Below are positions 1 to 7,890 of a DNA stretch of 19,097 nucleotides, piece by piece (positions within the stretch are counted from its first letter, which is position 1; each line of letters starts with the position of its first letter). The stretch is taken from assembly GCA_964534765.1 (NCBI GenBank), contig CAZHRJ010000048.1, positions 1 through 19,097 on the forward strand, given 5' to 3'. Origin of the DNA: CAZHRJ01 sp964534765 (GTDB taxonomy: Bacteria > Lindowbacteria > 2-12-FULL-62-27). The notes below the pieces were generated by a model. That model was not told where the DNA came from and did not search any database. It saw nothing but the letters and a program-made list of their open reading frames with translations. The translations under genes were made by a program, and so were the position numbers.

Positions 1-1
1 C

Positions 2-307
2 CGCTGGGGGCAGGCCAACGGCATCAATGCGCTGGATTTCCGCGTCACCAAAACCGGGTGTCTGGGGCCTTGCTCCAAGGGCAATATGGCTCTTGTGTAC
101 CGCCCGGGAATGGACGCCTGTCTTTTCAGCGGCGTCAATTCAAAAAAACTGGGGGAACAGGTCGCCGACTATGCCGTCGACGTCGACCGCCGCGGTTGGG
201 GCGCCGAGGTCCCGGCGGATTTGCGGTCCAGGATATTCGGCATGGTCGCCTCCGACGAAATGCTGCCCCCGCCGTCTCCGGAACCTTACCAGGACCGCCA
301 TCGGTGA
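2..307 (+). CDS. Thioredoxin-like [2Fe-2S] ferredoxin, C-terminal part (5' truncated)
   Basis: The reading frame is open from the window edge to TGA at 305-307, so only the last 101 residues are present. Near its start it reads TKTGCLGPCSKG, a C-x3-C pair. This matches the second half of the cluster-binding site in thioredoxin-fold [2Fe-2S] ferredoxins (the Shethna type, also the fold of NuoE C-termini). The following hydrophobic strand (MALVYRPG) and the segment FSGVNSKKLGEQVADYAVD fit the usual strand-turn-helix of that fold. The first cysteine pair must lie upstream of the window. A tail of about 45 residues rich in Pro and charged residues extends past the fold. Such proteins are small soluble electron carriers. 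Two nucleotide-sugar genes separate it from nuo, so a link to complex I is only a guess. An isolated NuoE-like fragment is the main alternative. Confidence 0.6.
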   Translation, partial: RWGQANGINALDFRVTKTGCLGPCSKGNMALVYRPGMDACLFSGVNSKKLGEQVADYAVDVDRRGWGAEVPADLRSRIFGMVASDEMLPPPSPEPYQDRHR

Positions 308-402
308 TCCGATCCGCTTGGATTGACGCCGCAGCGCTTTTGTAGTTCTTTTGCTCCCGCTTGTCCTGATGGTGATCAACAACGGTAAACGAGGGTGAGT
401 TC

Positions 403-1677
403 ATGGCTCTGAACGGAAAGGTCAATGACAAAGTTTCGATCGTCGGCGCGGGCGGCCATGTTGGCCTGCCGCTCTCGCTGGTCCTCGCGGACGCCGGGTT
501 TCAAGTCACCGGAATCGACACCAACCGGGATCTGATTAACACTCTGAGTCGCGGCGTTGTGCCCTACGTCGAGGAGGGCGCCGCGGAATTGCTCAAGTCG
601 ACCCTGGCGTCCGGGAAACTTAAATTCTCTTCGGGCAGTTACCAGTCCATCGCCTCTTCCGACACCCTCATCGTCATCATCGGTACTCCGGTCGACGAGT
701 ACCTCAACCCTCGTATCGACTCCCTCTTCAATCTCTTTGACCGGCACCGGCGATTCCTCCACAAAAACCAGCTCATCATCCTCCGGTCGACGGTATCGCC
801 GGGCACGACGGATCTGGTCAAGTCAATGATCGAGGAGCGGACCCGGATGAAGGAGGGACGGGACTTTCACTTGGTATTCGCGCCCGAACGCGTGCTTCAA
901 ACCAAGGCCATTCACGAAATCAAACACCTGCCGCAGCTTGTCGGCGCGTTCTCCGACGCTTCTTTCGCGCGCGCTCAGACGTTCTTCTCCAAATTTCTCA
1001 AAAACAAGTGTATTCGCCTCGCGCCCGTCGAAGCCGAAATGGGCAAACTCATCACCAATATGTCCCGATACATCTCGTTTGCCCTTGCCAATGAGTTTTA
1101 CCTCATCGCCGATTCATTCGGAGCCAACATCCACAAAGTCATCCGCGCGTGCAATCTTGACTATCCGCGCATGAACCTCCCCAAGCCCGGCCCCAACGTC
1201 GGCGGGCCGTGTCTTTACAAGGATGGATATTATCTGGTTGAAAAAATCCCCTTCCCTGAAATGATCGCGGCCTCGTTTAAAATCAACGAATCCGTCCCCA
1301 TGTACCTGGTCGAAAAAGTCCGCCGCTTGGCTACCCTTCGGCGGGCCGCCATCCTGGGGATGACCTTCAAGGCCAACTGCGACGACCCGCGCAACAGCCT
1401 GAGCTTTAAACTCAGAAAAATACTCCGGAGTCTCAAATGCGAAACGGTGGAGGTCGACCCCTACCTGCCCGAATGCCGGGATTTTCAGAGACTGCGCGGC
1501 GTCGACGCGCTATTTCTCATGACGCCCCACCGGGAATTCCGCGACCTCCAAAACATCCTCAAACACGTCCGGAATCCCAAGTGTCTCGTCGTCGATATGT
1601 GGAATTTCTGGGACGAAAACGAGGGACTGGCACATGACGGAATCTATCCCGCGGCCCGGGCGCGAATCCCTGTATGA
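403..1677 (+). CDS. Nucleotide-sugar dehydrogenase (UDP-glucose/GDP-mannose dehydrogenase family)
   Basis: A 424-residue protein, normal length for this family, which oxidises the C6 hydroxyl of a nucleotide sugar to a uronic acid with two NAD+. The N-terminal Rossmann motif is VGAGGHVGLPL (residues 14-24), followed by an acidic strand end at GID (37-39). The middle domain has APERVLQ (160-166) and the conserved lysine in AEMGKLITN (211-219). The catalytic site is GGPCLYKD (267-274), giving nucleophile Cys270 with Lys273/Asp274. The C-terminal domain begins near ILGMTFKANCDD and ends with VVDMWNFWD. It resembles the UDP-N-acetylmannosamine/WecC side of the family, but the substrate cannot be fixed from sequence. 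The start is ATG behind a GAGGGTGAG stretch. Its stop overlaps the next gene by four bases (ATGA), so the two are probably translationally coupled and supply precursors for a surface polysaccharide. Confidence 0.9.
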   Translation: MALNGKVNDKVSIVGAGGHVGLPLSLVLADAGFQVTGIDTNRDLINTLSRGVVPYVEEGAAELLKSTLASGKLKFSSGSYQSIASSDTLIVIIGTPVDEYLNPRIDSLFNLFDRHRRFLHKNQLIILRSTVSPGTTDLVKSMIEERTRMKEGRDFHLVFAPERVLQTKAIHEIKHLPQLVGAFSDASFARAQTFFSKFLKNKCIRLAPVEAEMGKLITNMSRYISFALANEFYLIADSFGANIHKVIRACNLDYPRMNLPKPGPNVGGPCLYKDGYYLVEKIPFPEMIAASFKINESVPMYLVEKVRRLATLRRAAILGMTFKANCDDPRNSLSFKLRKILRSLKCETVEVDPYLPECRDFQRLRGVDALFLMTPHREFRDLQNILKHVRNPKCLVVDMWNFWDENEGLAHDGIYPAARARIPV

Positions 1678-2645
1678 AAATCCTCGTCACTGGATCTGAA
1701 GGATCCCTCATGCAGGCGGTCATCCCGCACCTCGTCGAGTCCGGACATGCCGTTCGGGGCATCGATAATTTCGTCCGCTATGGCCGGATTGACCGCATAC
1801 GGGACTATGAGTTTATCGAAGGCGATCTGACCGATCTGGCGTTCGTCCAGCGGGTACTCAATGACGTCGACGGGATCATTCAGGCGGCGGCGCGGATTTA
1901 CGGTGTCGGCGGGTTTCACAAATATCCCGCGGATATCCTCTCACACGATCTGACCTTGCACCAGAATGTTCTCTGGACCGCGGTCAGGATGAGAATCCCG
2001 AAAGTCTGTTACATCAGCTCGTCCATGGTCTACGAGCGGTGTGACCGGCATCCGAGCCGCGAGGAGGACGCGTTCGAGTCCAAAATCCCGGCAACCGACT
2101 ATGGACTCTGCAAACTCGTCGGCGAACGACTCTGCCGCGCATTCGCCACCCAGTACGGGCTCAAATTCGTCATCTGGCGGCCCTTCAATATTATTACGCC
2201 TTACGAAAAAGGTGAATCCGAGCAGGGCATCAGCCACGTCTTTGCCGATTTTATCAAGACCATCATCCTTGACCGCCAAAACCCTGTACCCATTTTCGGC
2301 GATGGCAAACAGATCCGCTGTTTCACCTGGATCCAGGATGTCGCCCGGACCATCGCCCGGTGGTCATTCGACCCCAAAACCGACAATCAGACCTACAACG
2401 TCGGTAATCCCGAACCGACCAGCATGATGGACTTGGCCAACCTGATTTTCCAGGAAGCCAAATCGCAGAACCTCCTCCCGAACACCGAACGGCCCCTTTC
2501 CTTCCGGACCACGGGGCAGTTCACGGACGACGTCGTGATCCGCATACCCGACGTCTCCAAGGCGACGCGCGACCTTGGATGGAAACCAAGCATTCAGGTC
2601 CGCGAGGCGGTCCGGCGGTGCGTGGCCGACCTGCCGCGCGATTGA
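1674..2645 (+). CDS. NAD-dependent epimerase/dehydratase (extended SDR)
   Basis: A 323-residue extended short-chain dehydrogenase/reductase acting on nucleotide sugars. The cofactor loop is VTGSEGSLM (5-13); the usual third glycine of GxxGxxG is Met13. The strand-end acidic residue is in GIDNFVRYG (29-37). The cofactor-side AAARIYG, the SSSMVYE strand (catalytic Ser near 117) and the YGLCK pair Tyr143/Lys147 complete the active site. FGDGKQIRCFTWIQDVA and YNVGNPEPTS are the conserved C-terminal substrate-lobe motifs of UDP-glucose 4-epimerase-like enzymes. The C-terminus ends DLGWKPSIQVREAVRRCV, the usual final helix. Start ATG sits inside the stop of the dehydrogenase gene (ATGA). Epimerase versus 4,6-dehydratase versus decarboxylase cannot be settled here. 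The pairing suggests oxidation and then rearrangement of one sugar nucleotide. Confidence 0.88.
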   Translation: MKILVTGSEGSLMQAVIPHLVESGHAVRGIDNFVRYGRIDRIRDYEFIEGDLTDLAFVQRVLNDVDGIIQAAARIYGVGGFHKYPADILSHDLTLHQNVLWTAVRMRIPKVCYISSSMVYERCDRHPSREEDAFESKIPATDYGLCKLVGERLCRAFATQYGLKFVIWRPFNIITPYEKGESEQGISHVFADFIKTIILDRQNPVPIFGDGKQIRCFTWIQDVARTIARWSFDPKTDNQTYNVGNPEPTSMMDLANLIFQEAKSQNLLPNTERPLSFRTTGQFTDDVVIRIPDVSKATRDLGWKPSIQVREAVRRCVADLPRD

Positions 2646-2674
2646 TCACATCCCGCAAATCCGGACTTTTCGTT

Positions 2675-2704
2675 TTGACTTGACAGGCCTCTCGATGTTA
2701 CCCT
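2675..2704 (+). promoter_or_regulatory. Possible sigma70-type promoter for the nuo operon
   Basis: The 110-base gap between the epimerase gene and nuoA holds TTGACT (2675-2680), an 18-base spacer, and TACCCT (2699-2704) preceded by TG (2696-2697) in the extended -10 position. An overlapping TTGACA lies at 2680-2685 but has no -10 at a usual distance. The -10 match is only 3 of 6, though at the three most conserved bases. Weak support; it is the best candidate ahead of the eleven-gene operon. Confidence 0.3.
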
Positions 2705-2755
2705 CACGACGATCATCACATCAGCTAAAGATCGCTTGGGGGGTTTTTTGACCAT

Positions 2756-3121
2756 ATGCTGAACGAATACGCCGTCGTTGCCGCCTTCACAGTGGTGGGG
2801 ATATTGATGGTCCTCACTCCGCTGGCCTTGGGAAAACTCCTCCGGCCGGAAAACCCGTATCGGGAGAAAAACATGCCCTACGAGTGCGGGAAAGATCCGT
2901 TCGGCGAGGCTCAGAAAATGTTCGACATCCGCATTTATGTCCTGCTGCTGGCGTTTTTGATTTTTGATGTCGAATTCGTCACGATCGTGCCGCCCTTGGT
3001 GGTTATGGGCCAGATCGGGCTTCTGGCTCTGGTCGAAGTTTTCCTGTTCGTCGGTATTCTGGCTCTCGGCCTGGTCTATCTCTGGCGGCACGGCCATCTC
3101 GACTGGGTTAAATCCATTTAG
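2756..3121 (+). CDS. nuoA: NADH-quinone oxidoreductase subunit A
   Basis: A 121-residue membrane protein with three hydrophobic segments, the normal size and topology for NuoA/ND3, which sits at the junction between the hydrophilic and membrane arms of complex I. The ND3 loop is present as PYECGKDP (41-48) with its conserved Cys44, followed by FDIRIYVLLLAFLIFDVEFV (56-75), including the conserved Asp71/Glu73 pair of the second helix. The start is ATG behind a run of G (CTTGGGGGG). It is the first gene of the nuo run. Its stop TAG abuts the ribosome binding site of nuoB (GGAAAGGAGG, 3121-3130). Confidence 0.96.
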   Translation: MLNEYAVVAAFTVVGILMVLTPLALGKLLRPENPYREKNMPYECGKDPFGEAQKMFDIRIYVLLLAFLIFDVEFVTIVPPLVVMGQIGLLALVEVFLFVGILALGLVYLWRHGHLDWVKSI

Positions 3122-3138
3122 GAAAGGAGGCGGGAACA

Positions 3139-3801
3139 GTGGGTCTGCTCGAATACAAATTTGAGGAAAATATCATCCTGACTCGGGTTGACTGGATACT
3201 GAACTGGGCCCGAAAATCGAGCCTCTGGCCGATGACGTTTGGTCTGGCCTGCTGCGCCATCGAAATGATGGCCACCGGCGCCAGCCGATTCGACCTCGAT
3301 CGGTTCGGCGCGGGCGCATTTCGCGCCTCGCCCCGGCAGTCCGATCTCATGATCGTCGCCGGGACGGTCACTCTCAAGATGGCCCCCTGCGTGCGCCGCT
3401 TGTACGATCAGATGCCGGAACCCCGCTACGTCATTGCCATGGGCGCCTGTACCATCGGCGGCGGGCCATACGCCCTGCACGGATATCATGTCTTGAAGGG
3501 TGTCGATCTGATCGTTCCGGTGGATGTCTACGTTCCCGGATGCCCGCCGCGCCCGGAGGCGCTCATTGACGGGATTCGCAAGTTGCAGGAAAAAGTCCAA
3601 AAACAGGGTGTCCTGGCGCGCCCCGCCAAGCCGGCCGCAAACTCAGCCCAGCATGACCTCGAATATATGCGCATGGATGTCGTCCGCGGAAAATGGGAGG
3701 AAAAACTGCGGATGGGCGGGTTGTCGCCACAGGATGAAGAGGCGCTGGTTGAAGAAAAAAAAGAAAAGGAAAAGGCCGCCGCGGCGGCCAAACCGGCCTG
3801 A
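3139..3801 (+). CDS. nuoB: NADH-quinone oxidoreductase subunit B
   Basis: NuoB/PSST carries the terminal [4Fe-4S] cluster N2, which reduces quinone. All ligands are visible: the adjacent Cys38-Cys39 in FGLACCAIEMMA, Cys104 in GACTIGGG and Cys135 in VPGCPPRPEAL. The N2 loop is the longer GGGPYALHGYHVLKGVD form rather than the short form of enterobacteria. The start is GTG at 3139, fixed by a strong GGAAAGGAGG site 8 bases upstream. At 220 residues it is longer than the usual 160-190. The extra C-terminal tail is rich in Lys, Glu and Ala (KEKEKAAAAAKPA end) and is probably disordered. The tail includes an A8 tract at 3755-3762 and a perfect 16-base GC palindrome at 3774-3789 just ahead of nuoC. 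Confidence 0.96.
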   Translation: MGLLEYKFEENIILTRVDWILNWARKSSLWPMTFGLACCAIEMMATGASRFDLDRFGAGAFRASPRQSDLMIVAGTVTLKMAPCVRRLYDQMPEPRYVIAMGACTIGGGPYALHGYHVLKGVDLIVPVDVYVPGCPPRPEALIDGIRKLQEKVQKQGVLARPAKPAANSAQHDLEYMRMDVVRGKWEEKLRMGGLSPQDEEALVEEKKEKEKAAAAAKPA

Positions 3802-3804
3802 CCC

Positions 3805-4338
3805 ATGCCCTCCACTCTTGCCGCAACCGGCCAATCCATCGCCGGCCGGGCCAAATCTCAGTTCGGCGAAAAAATACTCGCGGTCGAACAATCTCCGTCG
3901 GATGTGGTCCTCAAAGTCGATCCAACAGTCTGGCGGGCGGTCCACCAATTTTTAAAGGACGACGGATTCGACCTGTTGCATTCCGTGTCCGCGGTGGACT
4001 GGATCAAGGATGGTCGCTGCTGGGTCGTCACGCATCTGTTTGACACGAAACATCTGATGCGGATTTCGGTCAAAACCGAAGTCCCACGTGACGCGGCGCG
4101 CGTCGACAGTCTCGCCCCCCTCTGGTCTGCCGCCAACTGGCATGAGCGCGAGTGCTTTGATTTGTCCGGGGTCACATTCGACGGCCACCCCGATCTTCGC
4201 CGCATACTCTGCCCGGACGACTGGGTCGGCCATGCGCTCCGAAAAGACTACAAAGCGCCGGACCACTATCACGGGATCGTCAACAACGTGAACCTGATCG
4301 ACCTCGACAACCGCCAGCCGCTGCCGGATACGGTCTGA
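3805..4338 (+). CDS. nuoC: NADH-quinone oxidoreductase subunit C
   Basis: The 177-residue 30-kDa subunit of the complex I connecting module; it has no cofactor and packs against NuoD and NuoB. The family signature is clear at residues 112-149: WHERECFDLSGVTFDGHPDL, then RRILCPDDWVGHALRKDY. The earlier segment DLLHSVSAVDW (56-66) is the usual central strand region. It is a free-standing NuoC, not the NuoCD fusion of enterobacteria. It begins 3 bases after nuoB with no clear Shine-Dalgarno sequence, so translation is probably coupled. The stop is 4 bases before nuoD. Confidence 0.95.
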   Translation: MPSTLAATGQSIAGRAKSQFGEKILAVEQSPSDVVLKVDPTVWRAVHQFLKDDGFDLLHSVSAVDWIKDGRCWVVTHLFDTKHLMRISVKTEVPRDAARVDSLAPLWSAANWHERECFDLSGVTFDGHPDLRRILCPDDWVGHALRKDYKAPDHYHGIVNNVNLIDLDNRQPLPDTV

Positions 4339-4342
4339 TCCG

Positions 4343-5497
4343 ATGAACATCGCGTCTTCGGCCGCCCGCATCGAACAGGACGTCAAAACCGACGAGCTGG
4401 TCATTAATATGGGTCCTCAGCACCCCTCCACCCACGGCGTCTTGCGGGTGATCCTCAAGGTCGATGGGGAGATCTGTCTCGACGCCCAGCCCGATATCGG
4501 ATACCTGCACCGCTGCGCTGAAAAAATCGCTGAAAACCTCATCTACGGGATGTTTGTCCCCTACACCGACCGCATGGACTACGTATCCGGCATGGGATGC
4601 AATCTCGGATATTGCATGGCGGTCGAAACCGTCGCCGGAATCCAGATTCCGCCGCGCGCGGAATACTTGCGTGTGATCGTGACCGAACTCAACCGCATCG
4701 CGTCGCACCTGCTTGCTTTTGGAACCTATGGGCTGGATACCGGCGCCATCACGCCGTTTCTGTACGGGTTTCGCGAGCGTGAATTGGTGCTGGATCTGCT
4801 CGAAATGCTGTGCGGCGCCCGGCTGACCTACAGCTACATTCGGATTGGCGGCGTCGATGGCGACGTGACACCAGACTTCATGTCCAAACTCAAAGAATTC
4901 ATCGACCTCTTTCCCAAAAAAATTCGTGAATACAACAAGCTCCTCACGTTTAATCACATCTTTATGAAGCGAACCACAGGCGTCGGCGTTCTCCCGCCCG
5001 ATGTGGCGATCGCCTACGGCGTCACGGGTCCAAGCCTTCGCGGTTCCGGCGTGAAACGGGATGTCCGGCGCGATGATCCCTATTCGATCTACGACAAATT
5101 GGAATTCGATGTCCCGGTCGGCACCACCCAGCACGGCGGGCCCATCGGTGACTGCTGGAACCGTTACCATGTCCGGATGCGGGAGCTCGAAGAATGCGTC
5201 AAAATCTTGCAACAATGCGTTCAGATGATGCCGCCCGGACCGATCATGGTCGAAAAATTGGGACGCGTGAAACCCGCGGCTAAAGCCGAAGCATACACCC
5301 GCATGGAAAACGCGCGGGGCGAGCTGGCCTTTTACGTCGTCAGCGACGGCACCATGACTCCGGCGCGGGTTAAGGTTCGCGCGCCCAGTTTCAGCAACAT
5401 CAGTGTCCTGCCCGAAATCGTCCGCGGCCAGATGATCGCGGACGTCGTCGCCATCATCGGCAGCCTCGATATCGTACTGGGAGAAATTGACCGGTGA
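4343..5497 (+). CDS. nuoD: NADH-quinone oxidoreductase subunit D
   Basis: The 384-residue 49-kDa subunit, evolutionarily related to the large subunit of [NiFe] hydrogenases; with NuoB it forms the quinone pocket. The pocket motif is NMGPQHPSTHGVLR (22-35), with His27 and His31, followed by the conserved PYTDRMDYVSGM (73-84). The middle contains HLLAFGTYGLDTGA. Toward the end are YSIYDKLEFDVP and HGGPIGDCWNRY, and the protein closes with the standard ADVVAIIGSLDIVLGEIDR. None of the Cys pairs that bind NiFe in hydrogenases are present at the termini, so this is a true complex I subunit. Its TGA overlaps the GTG start of nuoH by four bases (GTGA). Confidence 0.97.
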   Translation: MNIASSAARIEQDVKTDELVINMGPQHPSTHGVLRVILKVDGEICLDAQPDIGYLHRCAEKIAENLIYGMFVPYTDRMDYVSGMGCNLGYCMAVETVAGIQIPPRAEYLRVIVTELNRIASHLLAFGTYGLDTGAITPFLYGFRERELVLDLLEMLCGARLTYSYIRIGGVDGDVTPDFMSKLKEFIDLFPKKIREYNKLLTFNHIFMKRTTGVGVLPPDVAIAYGVTGPSLRGSGVKRDVRRDDPYSIYDKLEFDVPVGTTQHGGPIGDCWNRYHVRMRELEECVKILQQCVQMMPPGPIMVEKLGRVKPAAKAEAYTRMENARGELAFYVVSDGTMTPARVKVRAPSFSNISVLPEIVRGQMIADVVAIIGSLDIVLGEIDR

Positions 5498-6555
5498 ACG
5501 AGCTGGCACTGAACCTCCCGGTCTGGATCGATCAGGTCAACGCCCATACGGGACTTCGGATTTCGGTGCCGGCTCATCTGATCCCGATTCTGGCGATGTT
5601 CTTGTGCGCCTCGATTGTCGCCGCGGCCATGGGCCTTTCCGCGGCGGTTCTGGTCTGGGCCGAACGCAAACTCGCGGGTCATTTCCAGTGCCGACTCGGC
5701 CCGGTCTACGTCGGCGGCAAATTCGGCTGGCTTCAGTCGATCGCGGATGGAATCAAACTTTTTTTAAAGGAGGACCTCATTCCCTCCGACGCCGACCGGC
5801 CGCTCTTTCGGATCGCGCCCTATCCGGTCGTTCTGGGTGTGCTTCTGGCATTTATTGCTTTCCCCATTTCTGAAAAACTCATGGTCGCGGATTTGAACGT
5901 CGGCATTTTCTTCATCCTCGCCGTCCTGACCGTCGAGGTCTTCGGTGTGATCCTGGCTGGATGGGCTTCAAACAACAAATGGGCTCTCATCGGCGCCATG
6001 CGAGCCGTCGCGCAGATGGTGTCTTATGAGATTCCCATGGGCCTGGCGATTTTGCCGGTCATCATGGAGGCCCAGAGCCTGTCTCTCAAATCGATCGTGA
6101 ATGCCCAGTCCGGCGGCATTCTCCAGTGGTATGTCTTCCAGTCCCCCGTATTTATCGGGATCAGTTTTTTGATTTTCTTCATCGCGGCACTGGCCAGTTT
6201 GAAGCGGGCTCCTTTTGATCTGCCGGAGGCCGAATCGGAACTGACGGCCGGATTTCACACCGAGTATTCCGGCATGCGGTTTTCTTTTTTCTTCATGGCG
6301 GAATACGCCGGAATGATTCTGGTCTCGGGGTTGGCCGCCCTGCTGTACCTTGGCGGCTGGCATGGCATTTTCCAGGGCCAGACCGGCCCGGAATGGTTTC
6401 TGCTCAAAACCTCGTTCCTCGTCTTCGTGATGATCTGGATTCGCTGGACCCTTCCGCGCCTGCGGATCGACCAGGTGGTGTATCTGGGTTGGAAAGTTTT
6501 GACGCCCTTTGTGCTGGTCTGTGTTGTTGGCCAGTCATTCCTGGCGTACAAATGA
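5494..6555 (+). CDS. nuoH: NADH-quinone oxidoreductase subunit H
   Basis: The 353-residue ND1 homologue that anchors the peripheral arm in the membrane and forms the quinone entry channel. Several hydrophobic helices alternate with strongly conserved loops: WAERKLAGHFQCRLGP (55-70), KFGWLQSIADGIKLFLKED (76-94), GAMRAVAQMVSYEIPMGL (167-184) and RAPFDLPEAESEL (238-250). The last is followed by GFHTEYSGM. The acidic loop residues that line the E-channel are all present. The start is GTG overlapping the nuoD stop, giving translational coupling. The C-terminus (RIDQVVYLGWKVLTPFVL) is also typical. Confidence 0.97.
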   Translation: MNELALNLPVWIDQVNAHTGLRISVPAHLIPILAMFLCASIVAAAMGLSAAVLVWAERKLAGHFQCRLGPVYVGGKFGWLQSIADGIKLFLKEDLIPSDADRPLFRIAPYPVVLGVLLAFIAFPISEKLMVADLNVGIFFILAVLTVEVFGVILAGWASNNKWALIGAMRAVAQMVSYEIPMGLAILPVIMEAQSLSLKSIVNAQSGGILQWYVFQSPVFIGISFLIFFIAALASLKRAPFDLPEAESELTAGFHTEYSGMRFSFFFMAEYAGMILVSGLAALLYLGGWHGIFQGQTGPEWFLLKTSFLVFVMIWIRWTLPRLRIDQVVYLGWKVLTPFVLVCVVGQSFLAYK

Positions 6556-6568
6556 GGAGGCAGCCTCT

Positions 6569-7027
6569 GTGTCGTCCGTAACCGCCTATTTTTCCGATAT
6601 CTATCGGGGCCTCAGTACCGCGCTGGTTGGTATGTCCATTACACTCCGGTATCTGTTCTCCAGACCCGTGACCGAAATGTATCCCGACGTCAAGCCCATG
6701 ACCCCGACACGATATCGGGGCGTTCATGTATTTGAAGAGGAAAAATGCATTGGCTGTTATGTCTGCGCCAAGGCCTGTCCGGTCGAGTGCATTGAAATCG
6801 GCGTTGTTCGGAAAGGCAAGGAGATCAAAATCACCCGGTTTGATATCGACTATCAGAAGTGCATGTTCTGCGATCTCTGCTGCGAACCCTGTCCGGCGCA
6901 TTGCATCCATATGGGACCGGAGTTCGAAAAAGCCTCATTCACGCGCAAGGGGACGATCCTGCGGTTTGCCACCCCCAAGTCGCTGACGGAGGAAGAAAAG
7001 AAAGTCGAAAAAGTCGCGAAAAAGTAA
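6569..7027 (+). CDS. nuoI: NADH-quinone oxidoreductase subunit I (2x[4Fe-4S])
   Basis: A 152-residue 8Fe ferredoxin-like subunit that holds clusters N6a and N6b and passes electrons to NuoB. The two motifs are CIGCYVCAKACP (Cys60, 63, 66, 70) and CMFCDLCCEPCP (Cys98, 101, 104, 108), with an extra cysteine at 105. The N-terminal amphipathic segment (IYRGLSTALVGMSITLRYLF) matches the membrane-associated helix of NuoI. I place the start at GTG 6569 because GAGGAGG (6554-6560) sits 8 bases ahead. The in-frame ATG at 6509 would overlap nuoH by 47 bases and add residues foreign to the family. The C-terminus is Lys/Glu-rich. A 57-base gap without visible signals follows before nuoJ. Confidence 0.95.
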   Translation: MSSVTAYFSDIYRGLSTALVGMSITLRYLFSRPVTEMYPDVKPMTPTRYRGVHVFEEEKCIGCYVCAKACPVECIEIGVVRKGKEIKITRFDIDYQKCMFCDLCCEPCPAHCIHMGPEFEKASFTRKGTILRFATPKSLTEEEKKVEKVAKK

Positions 7028-7084
7028 CCAGGCGGGAGAATTTGCGTTTATCTTTGAACTTTGAACGATCAATTGGAGTGCTGA

Positions 7085-7591
7085 ATGGGCGCTGAGAAGG
7101 TGGCATTTTATCTGTTTTCCGTGTTGACCCTGGGCGGCGGAGTGGCCATCCTGTATTCGATCAAACTGATGAGGGCCGTGGTGTATCTTCTCACGTCCCT
7201 CTTTGGCGTGGCCGGTCTCTATATCCTGATGGGGGCCGATTTTCTGGCTGCCGTGCAAGTCCTGGTCTATATCGGCGGGATCACCGTTCTCATGGTTTTC
7301 GGACTCATGCTCACCGGCCCTGGCCAGTTCAGAAACCCGGATGATCGGCGCTTGAAGGCCGTTTCTTCGGGAGTCTCCAGTCTGGCGGCAGCCGTCGCGC
7401 TCCTGCTGATTATTCGCCGCACCGAGTGGCTGTCGGCGGCTTCCGGAGGCCTGCCGTCTGAGGGGACCACGGCGTCGATCGGGCATTTGCTGCTCACCCG
7501 GCACGTCTTCGCCTTCGAAGTGGCGTCCATCCTGCTGCTCGTGGTTCTCATAGGCGTCGCGCTTTTTATCCGTCTGGCGCGCCGCTCATGA
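7085..7591 (+). CDS. nuoJ: NADH-quinone oxidoreductase subunit J
   Basis: The 168-residue ND6 homologue of the membrane arm, with about five hydrophobic helices. The TM3 segment VQVLVYIGGITVLMVFGLML (58-77) contains the conserved Tyr-Ile-Gly-Gly stretch, where a pi-bulge couples quinone chemistry to proton movement in known structures. LMRAVVYLLTSLFGVAGLY (28-46) is the preceding conserved helix. The start is ATG with a GGAG seven bases upstream. The stop TGA overlaps the nuoK start (ATGA). The loop at about residues 78-125 is variable, as usual in this subunit. Confidence 0.95.
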   Translation: MGAEKVAFYLFSVLTLGGGVAILYSIKLMRAVVYLLTSLFGVAGLYILMGADFLAAVQVLVYIGGITVLMVFGLMLTGPGQFRNPDDRRLKAVSSGVSSLAAAVALLLIIRRTEWLSAASGGLPSEGTTASIGHLLLTRHVFAFEVASILLLVVLIGVALFIRLARRS

Positions 7592-7890
7592 TCACCCTGC
7601 AGGAATACCTGACCGTCGCCGCGCTGCTGTTCGCGGTCGGCCTTCTCATCGTCCTCTATCGAAACAACGCGATCTCGATCCTCATGGGTGTCGAACTCAT
7701 GTTGAACGCGGCCAACCTGAACTTCGTGGCGTTTTCCAGACATCTGGGCGATATGGGGGGTCAGATCTTTGCCCTGTTCGTGATTGTGGCCGCGGCGGCG
7801 GAAGCGGCGGTGGCGATCGCGATCATTGTCCTCCTGTATCAGAACCTCGGTTCAGTGGACGTGGAGAAAGCGCATAACTTGAATGGTTGA
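7588..7890 (+). CDS. nuoK: NADH-quinone oxidoreductase subunit K
   Basis: The 100-residue ND4L homologue with three transmembrane helices; the length is exactly typical. The two membrane glutamates needed for proton transfer are present at Glu36 (in MGVELMLNAANLNFVAF) and Glu72 (in AAAAEAAVAIAIIVLLYQ), the same numbering as in the E. coli subunit. ATG overlaps the nuoJ stop by four bases, and nuoL starts 8 bases before this gene ends, so the three genes are tightly coupled. Confidence 0.96.
   Translation: MITLQEYLTVAALLFAVGLLIVLYRNNAISILMGVELMLNAANLNFVAFSRHLGDMGGQIFALFVIVAAAAEAAVAIAIIVLLYQNLGSVDVEKAHNLNG

Noticed and set aside
3755..3762. The A8 tract in nuoB as a programmed frameshift site
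   Set aside because: The tract sits in Glu/Lys codons of a disordered tail, has no stimulatory structure typical of frameshift sites, and the zero frame ends normally a few codons later.
3774..3789. A perfect 16-base GC palindrome at the nuoB/nuoC border as an intercistronic regulatory hairpin
   Set aside because: It encodes an alanine run in the low-complexity NuoB tail, has no loop and no U-run, and is most simply explained by Ala codons.
4280..5509. A 409-codon open frame on the minus strand opposite nuoD
   Set aside because: It mirrors the codon bias of nuoD. Its translation is rich in Asp, His and Arg without domain motifs, while nuoD on the plus strand is unmistakable.
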